Source of the DNA: Clostridium sp. CAG:354_28_25
GTDB lineage: Bacteria > Bacillota > Clostridia > TANB77 > CAG-508
Reading direction: 5' to 3'
DNA length: 64,000 bases
Assembly (NCBI GenBank): GCA_001915925.1
Contig: MNRL01000015.1
Location: 91,951-155,950, forward strand
Numbering within the stretch: the stretch's first letter is position 1; the number at the start of each line of letters is the position of its first letter. The notes under the pieces are model-generated. The model was not told the DNA's origin and did not search any database. It saw only the letters and a list, made by a program, of their open reading frames with translations. The translations under genes were made by a program, and so were the position numbers. Shown here in pieces: positions 26,701 through 35,371 of this stretch.

Positions 26701-29654
26701 CCATAAACTTCAAATTTGATTTCACCTTCTGGTAAATTCATATCTTCTGTTATTGTAAATTGTCCTGAATAAGCATTTGTATTCATTGATTCTGAAGTTA
26801 GATATGCATCTATCATATTTACTTCTTTAACAACTTTATTGTCTGCTCCTAAAACTCTTATTTTTGGCATTACTGCTAATTTCTCGTTATCAAATTGTAC
26901 AAGAATTCTTACATAATCACCTGTTTTAGCATGATATATGTCTCCTTCTTTTGCATCATAATGAGATCCATTAACTATTCCTAATGCTGTATATTCTGGA
27001 GCCACTGTATCAAATACTACATATGGATATTCTTTACTTGTTGTTTGTTCTTGTGTTATATCTTTTCCAACATTTCCTGCAACATCTTCGTATCCATAGA
27101 TTCTAAATTGTATTTTACCTTGTGGTAATTGCAATTCGTCTGTTGTATCAAATTCAACAAAATAGAATTGTGCAGCTTCACTCCAAGCTAAATCCATTGT
27201 TGTTACTTTTCCATTTTCTCCATAAATATCAACTTTTGGATTAACTCCTAACATTTCTGTAAATGTTACATATAATCTTATATGTTCATCTCTTGTTGCA
27301 AGTGTAATATCTCCACCATAATTATCATTTGTCCAATTGAATATACCCATTGCAGCAAGTTCTGGAGCTACTGTGTCGTAAACAACTCCTGGGTAAGCTT
27401 CTTCATTTATTTCTGTTACTACTTCTCCAACATTTCCTGCTGCATCAGCATATCCAGAAATTCTAACTTGAATTGGTCCTTCTGGTAAATTCATTTCATC
27501 TGTTAAAGTAAAGTCTGCCATATACATATAATAGTTGTTTTCTGGTTTAGAAGTTTGTTCTCTGTATGTACAGCTAACTTCTGTAACAGTTCCATCTTCT
27601 CCAATTACTTCAACTGTTGGTTCTACTGCTAATTTTTCCTCAAATGCTACTCTTAATCTAATTCTATCTCCAGTTGTAGCAACTGTAGTGTCTTTACCTT
27701 CATTATAATGTGTATCGTTTAACATTCCTACTGTTTTTACTACTGGTGCATTATTATCATATGTTACTTGACCATATTCTGATGTAAAAGTAACATCTTC
27801 ATTATCTAATATTGCTTCATTTCCTGCTAAGTCAAAAGCATTTGTTACTGTAAATGGTACTTCTGTTCCATCTGCTAATCCTAAGATATTATTATCAATT
27901 ACAATATCTGCAACAAATGTACGTTTTCCATCTACTGTACTTCTATATTCAAAGTTAGCAGTTTGAACATTTTTTCCTGTTCCAATTGTTAAAATTGGAG
28001 CTTTAGACATATCCATATCTTCGTTAAAGTTTGCTTCTACTCTTAATGTTTCTCCATCTTTAATCCATGTACGACGATTTGCATCGCTTACATTTAAGAT
28101 ATATAGTGGATGTCCTGCATCTTTATTTCCTGAATATGGGGCTGTTCTATCATATATTACTTTTGAATATTCATCACGATTAATTTTTGTTTGCTCTAAT
28201 TTTTCTCCAACATTTCCTGCTATATCAGCATATCCATATACTTCGAATGGTATTTCACCTTCTGGCATAGTTTCATCTAATGTGAAATCTACCATATAGT
28301 AGTAAATGTTTTGTTCTGGATTTGAGCTTGCTGGACGATATGTTGCTGTATATTCTTTTCCAAATACTTTAACTGTTGGTTCAACTGCTAATTTCTCTGG
28401 GAAAGAAATTAAAATACGAACTTCGTCTCCTTCTTTTGCCCATGTTAAATCTTCTACTTTATTTACATAGCGTGTTTTATTTAATATTCCTAATTTTGAA
28501 TATACTGGAGCAATTGAATCATATGTAAATGTATATGTAGATTCATTTCCAGCAATATCTCTTACAGTAATAGTATTTGTTCCTTGTACTAAAAATTCTC
28601 TGATATTAGCAAAGTTTGCATCTGACCATGCACTTGGTGTCATACCTGTAATTAAAGTATCATTTACTTCATATTCTACAACTTTAAAATTATCACTTAA
28701 TTTAAAGCTTACTTTACTATATACATCTTGTTCGTTATTACCTACATAGTTTTCTTTTTCCTCCATGTATCCTTCTGTTCCTTTTACATGGATTTCTGGT
28801 GCTGTACCATCATAAAATACTCTATGACCATTTGTTGGTCCATTTTCATCTGGGATTGAATTTCCAGCTACATCTTCTATATTAGATACTCTTAAAGTAA
28901 TTTCTCCATCTACAAAAGTTGTATCTTCTGGAATTAAGTATCTTACTGAATAATCCCATCTGTTTTCTGCACTTTGTCTTACTGTTACTAGTGAATCTTC
29001 CATTACATATTCTGTTCCATTATTGATTAATGTAAATGTTGGATTATGTGCTAATTCTTCATTAACAGCTATATACATGTAAATAGTATCTCCACGTTTT
29101 ACATAATATTCTCTCAAGTCATTTGATTCACCATCTTTTAAGATGTTTGTTGCTAATCTAACAGGTGCTGTTACATCTGTTACATCTGCATCAAGATTTG
29201 CTAATAATTCTCCACCATAAACAGTCATATTGCTCCAAGCTAAAGTTAAAGCTTGTGTTGGAATTGTTTCTGTTGTTGTAGTTGTTGCTACTTGAGTACT
29301 ACCATCTGTTGTTGTAGTTGTTTGTTGTACTGGTGCTGTTGGTGTTGTTGCTGTTGTTCCAGAATTAGTAGTTGCACCATCATTATTAGCTACTGTTGTT
29401 TGCTCTTCTGATTGTTCTTCTTGTTGTGGTTCTTCGCTTTGTGTTGCAGTTCCTTGGTCATTATTATCACCATTATTTTCAGGGACTGCATCTTGTGTTT
29501 GTTCACTATTACTATTGTTTTCACCTATAGCAGTAGCTTCTGTTTCACCTTGGTCTTTTAAGAAAACTACTACCATTGAAATTGCTGCAACTACTAATAT
29601 TGCAATTATAACTATGGCAACTATAGCTTTCTTACTTAAACTTTTCCCTTCCAT
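23703..29654 (-). CDS. Giant surface protein with Ig-like repeats
   Basis: 1983 residues. A signal-anchor helix (about 8-32) leads to a Thr/Gln/Asn-rich spacer (to about 130), then about twelve modules of 110-140 residues, each closing with a DxAGN-type motif and starting after TAP. Two classes alternate: one contains EELAHNPTFTLINNG and occurs three times; the other contains EKLAVEPTVxVxG. The last three modules match DUF5011-like repeats (TIEAGTPYKDEGAKVTDN). There is no LPXTG or other C-terminal anchor, so it is probably held by the N-terminal helix. It ends the operon with the sortase gene 18 bases upstream. Adhesion or envelope scaffolding is inference. Confidence 0.9.
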   Translation of the reverse strand: MEGKSLSKKAIVAIVIIAILVVAAISMVVVFLKDQGETEATAIGENNSNSEQTQDAVPENNGDNNDQGTATQSEEPQQEEQSEEQTTVANNDGATTNSGTTATTPTAPVQQTTTTTDGSTQVATTTTTETIPTQALTLAWSNMTVYGGELLANLDADVTDVTAPVRLATNILKDGESNDLREYYVKRGDTIYMYIAVNEELAHNPTFTLINNGTEYVMEDSLVTVRQSAENRWDYSVRYLIPEDTTFVDGEITLRVSNIEDVAGNSIPDENGPTNGHRVFYDGTAPEIHVKGTEGYMEEKENYVGNNEQDVYSKVSFKLSDNFKVVEYEVNDTLITGMTPSAWSDANFANIREFLVQGTNTITVRDIAGNESTYTFTYDSIAPVYSKLGILNKTRYVNKVEDLTWAKEGDEVRILISFPEKLAVEPTVKVFGKEYTATYRPASSNPEQNIYYYMVDFTLDETMPEGEIPFEVYGYADIAGNVGEKLEQTKINRDEYSKVIYDRTAPYSGNKDAGHPLYILNVSDANRRTWIKDGETLRVEANFNEDMDMSKAPILTIGTGKNVQTANFEYRSTVDGKRTFVADIVIDNNILGLADGTEVPFTVTNAFDLAGNEAILDNEDVTFTSEYGQVTYDNNAPVVKTVGMLNDTHYNEGKDTTVATTGDRIRLRVAFEEKLAVEPTVEVIGEDGTVTEVSCTYREQTSKPENNYYMYMADFTLTDEMNLPEGPIQVRISGYADAAGNVGEVVTEINEEAYPGVVYDTVAPELAAMGIFNWTNDNYGGDITLATRDEHIRLYVTFTEMLGVNPKVDIYGENGKVTTMDLAWSEAAQFYFVEFDTTDELQLPQGKIQFRIYGYEDVAGNVGKDITQEQTTSKEYPYVVFDTVAPEYTALGIVNGSHYDAKEGDIYHAKTGDYVRILVQFDNEKLAVMPKIRVLGADNKVVKEVNMIDAYLTSESMNTNAYSGQFTITEDMNLPEGEIKFEVYGYEDAAGNVGKTLTNADLKYPGIDQGVEYDKTAPTADFVEFTTTNKNNQYAKVGDQVWVKVRIKEELSKYPVIKINGMDTDKETIINDQNEAGTLYVAWLTMTEDIANEINEGKMSFEISGFEDLAGNVGDVITTTTNNTSVTFDKTAPALRELRVQNFYNPTGNQNYSGLTQNPRQNKGIAITVNTTELLDKNPIIVIGGKEIEVPVQEPQFNKYVVYVDITEDMNLVEGEKIPVTVKGLVDLAGNTGDEVTTTGNDNYYVIFDRTAPKTLANNILKLGESNEQREYYVRPGDSIYMCYTANEELGHNPTFTLINNGKEYVMEDSQVIVKQNPAKAWDYTVIYEIPEDTTFVDGEIELKVSNIEDKAGNKREDVKGPTNGHKVFFDTTAPEKLNLGIARNIDNGDTRDQRYAKAGDSIRVLVSFPEKLAVEPKVEMFGKVYDVTYRPDSSIEESNIYYYMADVKIDQNTPEGEVAFKVYGYKDVAGNEGEPLTNADINDGKYTNVIIDNTKPTIEPTEDSISGSEGNYSRIGFKVTDDNGVASYEINGETLILTNGEISYEALKSYLKEGVNTVVASDEAGNTAEYTFNYDAVAPTREYSNIMVNGDDSTKHEFYAKIGDKLWVSIGVKEELAHNPSFTLINNGVEYPMDGNLVKANYDEKNDRYSYVLIYEIPEDTAFVDGEITFKISDLVDLFGNKMTDETKPSNGNRVFFDKTPATIKLNGTEEPITIEAGSEYVDAGATVTDNIDGFISSNYQFTYANYYADPNSDKVTESRLTEIDTRKTGLYKIAYIYTDKAGNTKQATRYLYIKDTTMPTVTLNGEENITIEAGTPYKDEGAKVTDNSDPTIENFKYTNINYYVNGELKKSHLTEVDVKQPGEYKIGYEYTDKSGNTKITVRTVIVKDTTAPVITANGKSQTLKVGDTYTELGATLTDNAYIDADDYEITIHFYDENGKLVYPSPSKVDTSKVGEYRIAYTAKDSSGNASNVATISVKVER

Positions 29655-29672
29655 AAATTATCCCCCTATAAT

Positions 29673-30251
29673 TTATTTTTTTACTTCTTCCGCCTTAATA
29701 ATAAGTCTGGCTTTGTTTCCGTTTTCGCAAGTTATTAAGGTGACTTCTCTAATTTCTTCTTCATTTGTTTCTAAGATGCTAACATCATTTGGGTCTGTTA
29801 CAAAAATAGAATTTATTTCGTACTCAACAGTATTTTTTTGTAAATCGGTTAAATAGATTTTATCTCCAACTACAAGTTCATCGTTTTTTCCAAACATTGT
29901 TCCATCATAATTATTATGACCAGCTAGAGCTAAATTTCCTATTTCGTTAACATTTCCACCACTAAAACGGGTTATTGACGTTCTCATGTTTTCTTTTGTA
30001 GTTATGTCTAGAATTGGGTATTCTAGATCAATTTTGGGTATATTAATAATTCCTATAATAGAATTATTACCAAATTTAATAGGTTCTGTTGTCCTTTCAT
30101 GTTGTTTAATTTCTTCTACTATTTGTGCATTATTTTCTTCATTAATTTGATTTCCAATATATTTTTTCGCTATAAGTGCAATTACAATAATCGCAAAAAT
30201 AATAACTATAAAAAGTAATATTTTATAAAATACTAACTTTCTATTTTTCAT
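29673..30251 (-). CDS. Sortase (class D-like)
   Basis: This is a membrane cysteine transpeptidase that links surface proteins to the wall. An N-terminal membrane helix (about 8-28) is followed by the beta-barrel domain with the catalytic His in LALAGHNNYDGTMF and the catalytic Cys in VTLITCENGNKARLI (TLITC). The single N-terminal helix and 192-residue length fit class D or E; the class call is tentative. Its start overlaps the end of the upstream gene by 11 bases. The neighbouring protein with an LPVTF tail is the obvious candidate substrate. Confidence 0.9.
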   Translation of the reverse strand: MKNRKLVFYKILLFIVIIFAIIVIALIAKKYIGNQINEENNAQIVEEIKQHERTTEPIKFGNNSIIGIINIPKIDLEYPILDITTKENMRTSITRFSGGNVNEIGNLALAGHNNYDGTMFGKNDELVVGDKIYLTDLQKNTVEYEINSIFVTDPNDVSILETNEEEIREVTLITCENGNKARLIIKAEEVKK

Positions 30252-31194
30252 TTTTCTTAGATAAACTTCTTATTCTAATTGCTATTATTACTATTGCTAC
30301 TACTGCAACTCCTAATAGAATAAATAATATTGGATTATCGAATGTAACTGGTAGCTCACTTCTTGTTTCTGTTTTTACAACTTCTTTTACTTCATCCTCT
30401 GAAGTTTCTTTCTTTGAAGTTAAAACTTGTGCATCATATGTTGTAGTTCCATTTAATTCTTTCTTTAATAAAACTACATATTGTGTACCGTTTTCTGCAT
30501 CAACAGGTTGAGCTATTGTAGCATTTGTTACTTCTTTCCATTCTGTATTTGTTATAATATTATTCCATAAATTAGTATATTCTTGTGATAATTTAATTGA
30601 TTCAAATATATCCATATCACTGTTTATTTTGTTCATAACATTAACTAATTCTTGGCAATTTGCATTTTCGCCATTTAATAGAACAACATCATAACTATAT
30701 TTTGCATTTGCATCATCAGTAATTTTTAATGTTCCTTGTGTTACTGTTCTTATTACATTTTCTTCTCTTGTTTCTTCTGTTATAGTTTGAGTTGCATCAA
30801 CTTTAATTCTATTTGTTAAAGTTTTCATTTCATTAATTTCTGCTTCAGTTGATACTTCTGATATATTTATAGGTTCTGCTTTCTTTATAATTTCGTCATC
30901 TATTTTTACCCATAAATATGATCCAACTTGATCCTTTGAAACTTTTATTACTTTATTTCCTTTTGTATCTTCTGCTGTATACCAATTTAAATTATTTTCT
31001 TCAACATCTGCACTAGTTGTTATTGCATAAGAATATTCATCATTTAAGTGACCATTTAAATAGATTAAATAATCTCCATTGGCATTTTCTAGCACTGCCA
31101 TATCTTCGGCTGTAGCATTTACAGTGGCGTTTAAACTTAAAATAAGAGTAACTGCCATTACAATTAATAAAATTTTAGAACTTAACTTTTTCAT
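30241..31194 (-). CDS. Secreted protein with sortase-type C terminus (LPVTF)
   Basis: 317 residues with a cleavable-looking signal (MKKLSSKILLIVMAVTLILS, cut near VNA-TAED), an outer domain of about 240 residues, and a C-terminal tail SELPVTFDNP followed by a hydrophobic helix (ILFILLGVAVVAIVIIAI) and RIRSLSKKNEK. This is the layout of a cell-wall sorting signal with Phe at the usual Gly position. The outer domain is not recognised. It is the first gene of the operon with the sortase and the giant repeat protein, behind a promoter at 31223-31250. Confidence 0.82.
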   Translation of the reverse strand: MKKLSSKILLIVMAVTLILSLNATVNATAEDMAVLENANGDYLIYLNGHLNDEYSYAITTSADVEENNLNWYTAEDTKGNKVIKVSKDQVGSYLWVKIDDEIIKKAEPINISEVSTEAEINEMKTLTNRIKVDATQTITEETREENVIRTVTQGTLKITDDANAKYSYDVVLLNGENANCQELVNVMNKINSDMDIFESIKLSQEYTNLWNNIITNTEWKEVTNATIAQPVDAENGTQYVVLLKKELNGTTTYDAQVLTSKKETSEDEVKEVVKTETRSELPVTFDNPILFILLGVAVVAIVIIAIRIRSLSKKNEK

Positions 31195-31206
31195 TCTATT
31201 CTCCCC

Positions 31207-31250
31207 TTTCCGCTACGGAAACATTATATTACACTTCTTTACAAAAGCAA
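31207..31250 (-). promoter_or_regulatory. Promoter and leader stem of the surface operon
   Basis: Minus strand TTGCTT (31245-31250), 16-base spacer, TATAAT (31223-31228). A small perfect stem TTTCCG-TAG-CGGAAA (31207-31221) lies right at the predicted transcript start, just before the GGGGAG ribosome site. Confidence 0.6.
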
Positions 31251-31440
31251 ACAGTTTTACCATTTTTTGTCCATATTTTGAACACATTTTTCTTGTATCC
31301 GTAGACTTTTGATTGTTTTTATGTGCTACTGTTCTATTTGTATTTATTGATTACCTAATACTATATATATGAACCTTTATAAAAAACAATCTGACTATTT
31401 CTACGGATGGACTAGATTAATCATTTTCACAAAAATAAAA
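31251..31440. other. AT-rich intergenic stretch without a recognised gene
   Basis: Together with the promoter on its left and the terminator on its right this is part of a 380-base gene-free gap. I found no frame with a ribosome site and no RNA signature. The motif TCCGTAGA recurs (31298 and, inverted, 31400) but without clear structure. Confidence 0.4.
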
Positions 31441-31441
31441 A

Positions 31442-31487
31442 ACACGCCTCTGTTTAAGTATAATTAATATACTTAACATGGCGTATT
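31442..31487 (-). terminator. Terminator of the phosphodiesterase gene
   Basis: A long stem, AATACGCCATGTTAAGTATA against TATACTTAAACAGAGGCGTG with an internal mismatch, is followed on the minus strand by TTTTTTATTTTT. It lies about 90 bases past the stop at 31576. Confidence 0.7.
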
Positions 31488-31512
31488 CGTTTATAAGAAA
31501 AGTAGATTTACT

Positions 31513-31565
31513 ATATGTAACTAAACCTTGTTGCTCCAGAAAAATCGATAGATTTTCCAAAGCAA
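31513..31565. repeat. Dispersed hairpin element (TTGTTGCTCCAG-AAAAATC type)
   Basis: A TAACTAAACCTTGTTGCTCC segment followed by GAAAAATC-GATA-GATTTTC, with outer arms TTGCT/AGCAA. A similar sequence lies inverted at 52332-52375 and a weaker one at 51640-51665. Confidence 0.5.
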
Positions 31566-31575
31566 TAAAAAAATA

Positions 31576-32724
31576 TTAAATCTCTATTTTTATTATCGGA
31601 ACTTCTAGTTCCTCTTTTGTTAATCCGCAATGTGTTGATACCTTATTATCAACTTTTCCATTTGCTAGTGTTAACTGGTTTTCTAGCAAAATTCTAGTAC
31701 CACTTGTTGATATAGCTACATAGTCACCCACAAAATCATCAATTTTTTTATGTTGTTCTCCTTCTCCTAATAATTTTGAATTTAAGAATTCTTCCTTAGT
31801 ATATAAAATGAACTTATCCTTAAATTTATTCTTAAAAAATTCTTCAAATTCTTGTTTACGATTTTCTTTTACGAAAAATCCTACCATTCTTCCTTCAAAA
31901 GTTGGTGGCATCTGTAAACAGTCATAAATTTCTGGTATATCTAATATACTAATAGTTTCTTCTATATCTTTATGTCCATGGTCTGCTGATATTAATACTA
32001 ATGTATTTGTATCTTTTATTTTTTCAATTAAGTTAGTTAATTCATTTTGGGCATTTTCTAGAAAGTCTTTTACTTCTTTTGATGTGCAACCATATTTATG
32101 AATTAACCCATCTGGATTGTCGCTATATACTAATACAAATTTTTTATCTTTATTTTTACATAACATTTCTAATGCTTCTGATATTTCATCCATTTCTTTT
32201 GCATTAATAGTTGTTTTAGCTTTTTGATCACAATATGCTGGTGAAACTTCGTATACTTTAATGGCCTCATTTTTCTCTTTTATTTGATCATAAATAGTTT
32301 TATAACCAATAATATCGGCTCTTGTTAAGTTAGGCACATTTATTTTTTCTCCAGTATAAGAATCAACCCATGGCAACAAGTTAATGTTTCTTCCAAATTC
32401 TTTAAAATACTGTGACCATGCTATCCAAGCGGTTTCAATTGGAGGTTTGCCTGAATAATATGTAGTCATGGCTGCAGCTGTAGTTGTTGGATACACAGAT
32501 GTTATTGTCTTTATTCTGTTTTTCCTAAACAAGTCATTTTCGTTTAATTCATTTAATATATTTTCTCCCATACCATCTAATATTAGCAAAACCACATTAT
32601 TATAATCTTTGTTTAACATTTCATCAATTTCTGGTAAACTATTATATTTACTTTTTACGTTATAATATTTTAAAATTGACGTTATTAAATTTAATATACT
32701 ATTATTATAGTCTGGCTGTATCAT
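31576..32724 (-). CDS. Alkaline phosphatase-fold phosphodiesterase (nucleotide pyrophosphatase type)
   Basis: A type I phosphodiesterase/NPP family hydrolase of 382 residues. It shows VVLLILDGMGENIL (metal Asp), the nucleophile Thr within SVYPTTTAAAMTTYYSG, GWxxW-like WIAWSQYF, SDNPDGLIHKYG, and SADHGHKDIEET (metal Asp-His), ending with STHCGLTKEEL. No signal peptide, so it acts in the cytoplasm. Substrate unknown. AAAAGGAGAAAATTT precedes the ATG. The inositol monophosphatase-like gene is 55 bases upstream on the same strand. Confidence 0.87.
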   Translation of the reverse strand: MIQPDYNNSILNLITSILKYYNVKSKYNSLPEIDEMLNKDYNNVVLLILDGMGENILNELNENDLFRKNRIKTITSVYPTTTAAAMTTYYSGKPPIETAWIAWSQYFKEFGRNINLLPWVDSYTGEKINVPNLTRADIIGYKTIYDQIKEKNEAIKVYEVSPAYCDQKAKTTINAKEMDEISEALEMLCKNKDKKFVLVYSDNPDGLIHKYGCTSKEVKDFLENAQNELTNLIEKIKDTNTLVLISADHGHKDIEETISILDIPEIYDCLQMPPTFEGRMVGFFVKENRKQEFEEFFKNKFKDKFILYTKEEFLNSKLLGEGEQHKKIDDFVGDYVAISTSGTRILLENQLTLANGKVDNKVSTHCGLTKEELEVPIIKIEI

Positions 32725-32779
32725 AAATTTTCTCCTTTTATATCCAATCTTCTACATATAAATTTTGGATATTTTAATC

Positions 32780-33565
32780 TCATATTTCTAATTTTTCTTT
32801 TGCGTTTTTTACTAATTCTTCATGGACAATTCCATTACTTATAAGTGCTCCATTTATTGGTTCGTCATATCTTTGCTCATTTCCAAATAAATCTGTTACT
32901 TTTCCTCCGGCTTCCTCTACAATTACTTTTACTGCTGCAATATCACAATTTTTCCCTTTTGTTCCTGGGAATATGCAACAAGTAAAATCTCCTGTCGCTA
33001 CACACATACATGCTCTTATAATACTTCCAACACCTATAAAATATGTTTTTCTGTATAGTTCATTTAACATTGGTATAACATTATATCCAGCTGCTGGCCA
33101 CATATCAAAATGACTTATACTTTTTTCATCTTCTAATTTATAAGCATTTACAGTAATTTTTTCGTCATTACAATATGCACCTTGTCCTTTTATTGCTGAA
33201 TATAATTTATCTAAAAATGGATCATATACTACACCCACTTCTGGTACTCCATCTACTACTAATGCCAAAGAAAATACAGCAACTGGAATATGTCTTGCAT
33301 ACATAGCTGTTCCATCCACAGGATCACATACCCATACATACTTACTTTTTCCAAATTTTTCTTCTTCTCCATCTATAGAATGAGCCGGAAACTTTTCTTT
33401 TACTTTCTCTATCAAAATATGGTTAATTTCTTTGTCAGCTAAGGTTACAATTGTTTTATCACCTTTATAACTTGCTCCGTTATCTTGGTAAAAATACTTT
33501 TTCATTATCTTACCAGCTTCGATGCACATCTCTTTTGCAAAATTTAAATACTCATTACTTTCCAT
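32780..33565 (-). CDS. Inositol monophosphatase-family phosphatase
   Basis: A Mg-dependent sugar-phosphate phosphatase. Metal-site motifs GEEEKFG, DPVDGTAMYARHIP and CDIAAVKVIVEEAGG are all present in order across 261 residues. Family members hydrolyse inositol phosphates, PAP or sugar phosphates, and the sequence does not separate these. ATG at 33565 follows AAGGAGGCTGTT; the extension upstream overlaps the YbaK gene. The start of this gene lies inside the end of that gene, so they are co-transcribed. Confidence 0.9.
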   Translation of the reverse strand: MESNEYLNFAKEMCIEAGKIMKKYFYQDNGASYKGDKTIVTLADKEINHILIEKVKEKFPAHSIDGEEEKFGKSKYVWVCDPVDGTAMYARHIPVAVFSLALVVDGVPEVGVVYDPFLDKLYSAIKGQGAYCNDEKITVNAYKLEDEKSISHFDMWPAAGYNVIPMLNELYRKTYFIGVGSIIRACMCVATGDFTCCIFPGTKGKNCDIAAVKVIVEEAGGKVTDLFGNEQRYDEPINGALISNGIVHEELVKNAKEKLEI

Positions 33566-33575
33566 AACAGCCTCC

Positions 33576-34043
33576 TTACATATCTTTACATACATCTACC
33601 CATTTTTCATAATTTGAAGTTTTTTCTAATTCATCAATTGTTAATTTTACTGCACTATTACTACTTCCACATGCAGGATAAATGACATCAAATCTTTTTA
33701 ATGATTCATCTAAGTAAACTTTTACATTTTCTTTTACGCCAAAAGGACAAACTCCTCCTGGTTTATGTCCAGTATAATTTTCGACATCATTATATGGTAT
33801 CATTTTAGCTTTTGTATTAAATTCTGCTTTATATTTAGCATTATCTATCTTTTTATCTCCTGCAACTACAATTAAAATTGCTTCATCATTCACTAAAAAT
33901 GATAAAGTCTTTGCTATTTCTTTTTCTTCACATTTTAAAGCTTTTGCAGCTTCTTCTACGGTTGCAGAAGAAGTATTAAATTCCATTATATTATTTTCTA
34001 AATTATATTTTTTTAAGTATTCCTTTGCTTTTTCTAATGACAT
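33576..34043 (-). CDS. YbaK/EbsC-type aminoacyl-tRNA deacylase
   Basis: A cytoplasmic trans-editing factor that hydrolyses mischarged tRNA(Pro), usually Cys-tRNA or Ala-tRNA. The 155 residues show the YbaK fold with the lysine in VVAGDKKIDNAK, HKPGGVCPFG and YPACGSSNSAVKL. The GGVCPFG loop is typical. GTAAGGAGATACGAAT precedes ATG. Gene order with CYTH and phosphatase genes has no evident pathway meaning. Confidence 0.9.
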   Translation of the reverse strand: MSLEKAKEYLKKYNLENNIMEFNTSSATVEEAAKALKCEEKEIAKTLSFLVNDEAILIVVAGDKKIDNAKYKAEFNTKAKMIPYNDVENYTGHKPGGVCPFGVKENVKVYLDESLKRFDVIYPACGSSNSAVKLTIDELEKTSNYEKWVDVCKDM

Positions 34044-34055
34044 ATTCGTATCTCC

Positions 34056-34637
34056 TTACTTCTTACTGTCCATATGTTCTTTTACTATATCCCTATATGG
34101 CTTTTCCTTTTCTTTTAATTTATTGCAATTCATTCTTTCTACAAAATTATCTAATTCCATCCTTAGTTTTTCTTTTTCTGCTTCTGTATTTGCTAAAATT
34201 TCTAATTCTATAAAATTACCTACGTCATCTATTTTATCTATCATAATATTATATTCAAAACCGTTAATATTCTTTGAATATACTTGTCTATATTTCTTAA
34301 ACGAAACATATTCGATATATCCAAGTTGATTTATAACATATTTCGTATCTTCATAATCTTTTGGGTCTAATCTTAAATTCACTTCTTTCTTTCCATATTT
34401 TTCTGTGCTATTATCTGTTTTTGGCTTATATGTAAGCTCTAAGAAATCTTCATTTGTCTTCCTTGTTCTTAGACAAGTCCTGCTTTTAACAAATTCTAAA
34501 TTCTTATCTGTAAAATATGTGTCCTCTTCTACACTATCTTCTACAAGTTTAAAATTTTGCTCTTTTATTTTCTCTAATATATCCTCATAATTTTCTCCTA
34601 GATGATAGCTTGCTTCTAATTCTATTCTACTCGCCAT
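34056..34637 (-). CDS. CYTH-domain protein (class IV adenylate cyclase-like)
   Basis: A triphosphate tunnel fold of 193 residues. The N-terminal signature reads MASRIELEASYHL: the first two Glu of the ExExK motif are there but Lys is replaced by Ser. Later strands carry LRTRKTNEDFLELTYK, KKYRQVYS and FIELEILAN, which supply the basic and acidic tunnel residues. Such proteins are often tripolyphosphatases or CyaB-type cyclases. ATG follows GGAGGGTCAAG; an in-frame ATG 75 bases upstream lacks a ribosome site. It stops 12 bases before the YbaK gene. Confidence 0.85.
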   Translation of the reverse strand: MASRIELEASYHLGENYEDILEKIKEQNFKLVEDSVEEDTYFTDKNLEFVKSRTCLRTRKTNEDFLELTYKPKTDNSTEKYGKKEVNLRLDPKDYEDTKYVINQLGYIEYVSFKKYRQVYSKNINGFEYNIMIDKIDDVGNFIELEILANTEAEKEKLRMELDNFVERMNCNKLKEKEKPYRDIVKEHMDSKK

Positions 34638-34695
34638 CTTGACCCTCCTTACTTTTATTTTTTGTATATTATCATATTTACTATTTTTTATCAAA

Positions 34696-34756
34696 CAAAA
34701 AAGCGAATCCAAGATTTTCTAACCATTAGTAAATGCTAGAAAATCTAACATTCGCT
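34696..34756 (-). terminator. Long hairpin, second terminator downstream of DUF2798 gene
   Basis: Arms AGCGAATGTTAGATTTTCTA and TAGAAAATCTTGGATTCGCT enclose a 15-base loop and end in TTTTTTG on the minus strand. It also borders the CYTH gene start. Confidence 0.65.
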
Positions 34757-34770
34757 ATAATTGTCTAGTA

Positions 34771-34802
34771 CAGAAAGTTCTCCTACTAGGAGAACTTTCC
34801 TA
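34771..34802. promoter_or_regulatory. Perfect palindrome between two terminators
   Basis: GAAAGTTCTCCTA / TAGGAGAACTTTC with almost no loop. It has no T run, so it may be a protein site or part of a stacked RNA structure with the hairpins on each side. Confidence 0.4.
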
Positions 34803-34807
34803 CTATA

Positions 34808-34849
34808 CAAAAAAGATGCAGGATTTTTTATTTTCCTACATCTTTTTTT
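34808..34849 (-). terminator. Terminator of the DUF2798 gene
   Basis: Stem GATGTAGGA / TCCTGCATC followed by TTTTTTG on the minus strand; it begins inside the last codons and stop of the gene ending at 34836. Confidence 0.75.
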
Positions 34850-35306
34850 CTTTAAATATTTTTCTAAATATAAATCTTACAAATGGTCCTGCATAAAATA
34901 TTTGCCAACATAAAGCCATAGGGAAATTTAACACTGCTATTTGAAGCCATTTAGCAATTATATTTTCCATTCCTTCATAATTAAAGAATATACTTCCAAA
35001 AAAGCTCATTATTGGACACATAAAACATACTATTACTGTTGATATTCCCATTGTTATTAAAATTGGTGGCGTTTTCTTTGGGTCTAATAATTTTAATGCT
35101 ATTTTTTGAGCTAATTTACCTATTAAGAAAAACTCTAATATAAAGGCAATTACTCCCATTAATGGCAATTCTTTCAGCGCCATTAAAAATACTTCGTTTG
35201 ATAAACCTCCCATATTTGTTGAAATGTTATAGCAAACCATTGCATAAACCATTACTATAACCATTATTACTGTAAATACTGCATCTTGAAATTTGTTCTT
35301 TGGCAT
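34836..35306 (-). CDS. DUF2798 family membrane protein
   Basis: 156 residues with four hydrophobic helices (about 8-28, 45-65, 80-105, 120-142). The family mark is visible twice, in VYAMVCYN...G and FPMALCWQIFYAGPFVRFIF. The role of DUF2798 proteins is not known. ATG at 35306 follows AAAGGAGAAAATTTT; the ATG six codons upstream overlaps the ribosome site. It appears monocistronic, bounded by hairpins on both sides. Confidence 0.85.
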   Translation of the reverse strand: MPKNKFQDAVFTVIMVIVMVYAMVCYNISTNMGGLSNEVFLMALKELPLMGVIAFILEFFLIGKLAQKIALKLLDPKKTPPILITMGISTVIVCFMCPIMSFFGSIFFNYEGMENIIAKWLQIAVLNFPMALCWQIFYAGPFVRFIFRKIFKEKKM

Positions 35307-35345
35307 AAAATTTTCTCCTTTCATTATTTATTTTTAGACGCAAAA

Positions 35346-35371
35346 ACAACACATATTTCTATGTGTTGTTC
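35346..35371 (-). terminator. Terminator of the methyltransferase-HD gene
   Basis: A perfect 11-bp stem AACAACACATA / TATGTGTTGTT around a 4-base loop, followed by TTT on the minus strand, about 150 bases beyond the stop at 35521. Confidence 0.6.

Noticed and set aside
23703..29654. Long repetitive DNA that could suggest a repeat array
   Set aside because: The repeats are protein-level Ig-like modules of 330-420 bases that keep one reading frame, not CRISPR or satellite repeats.
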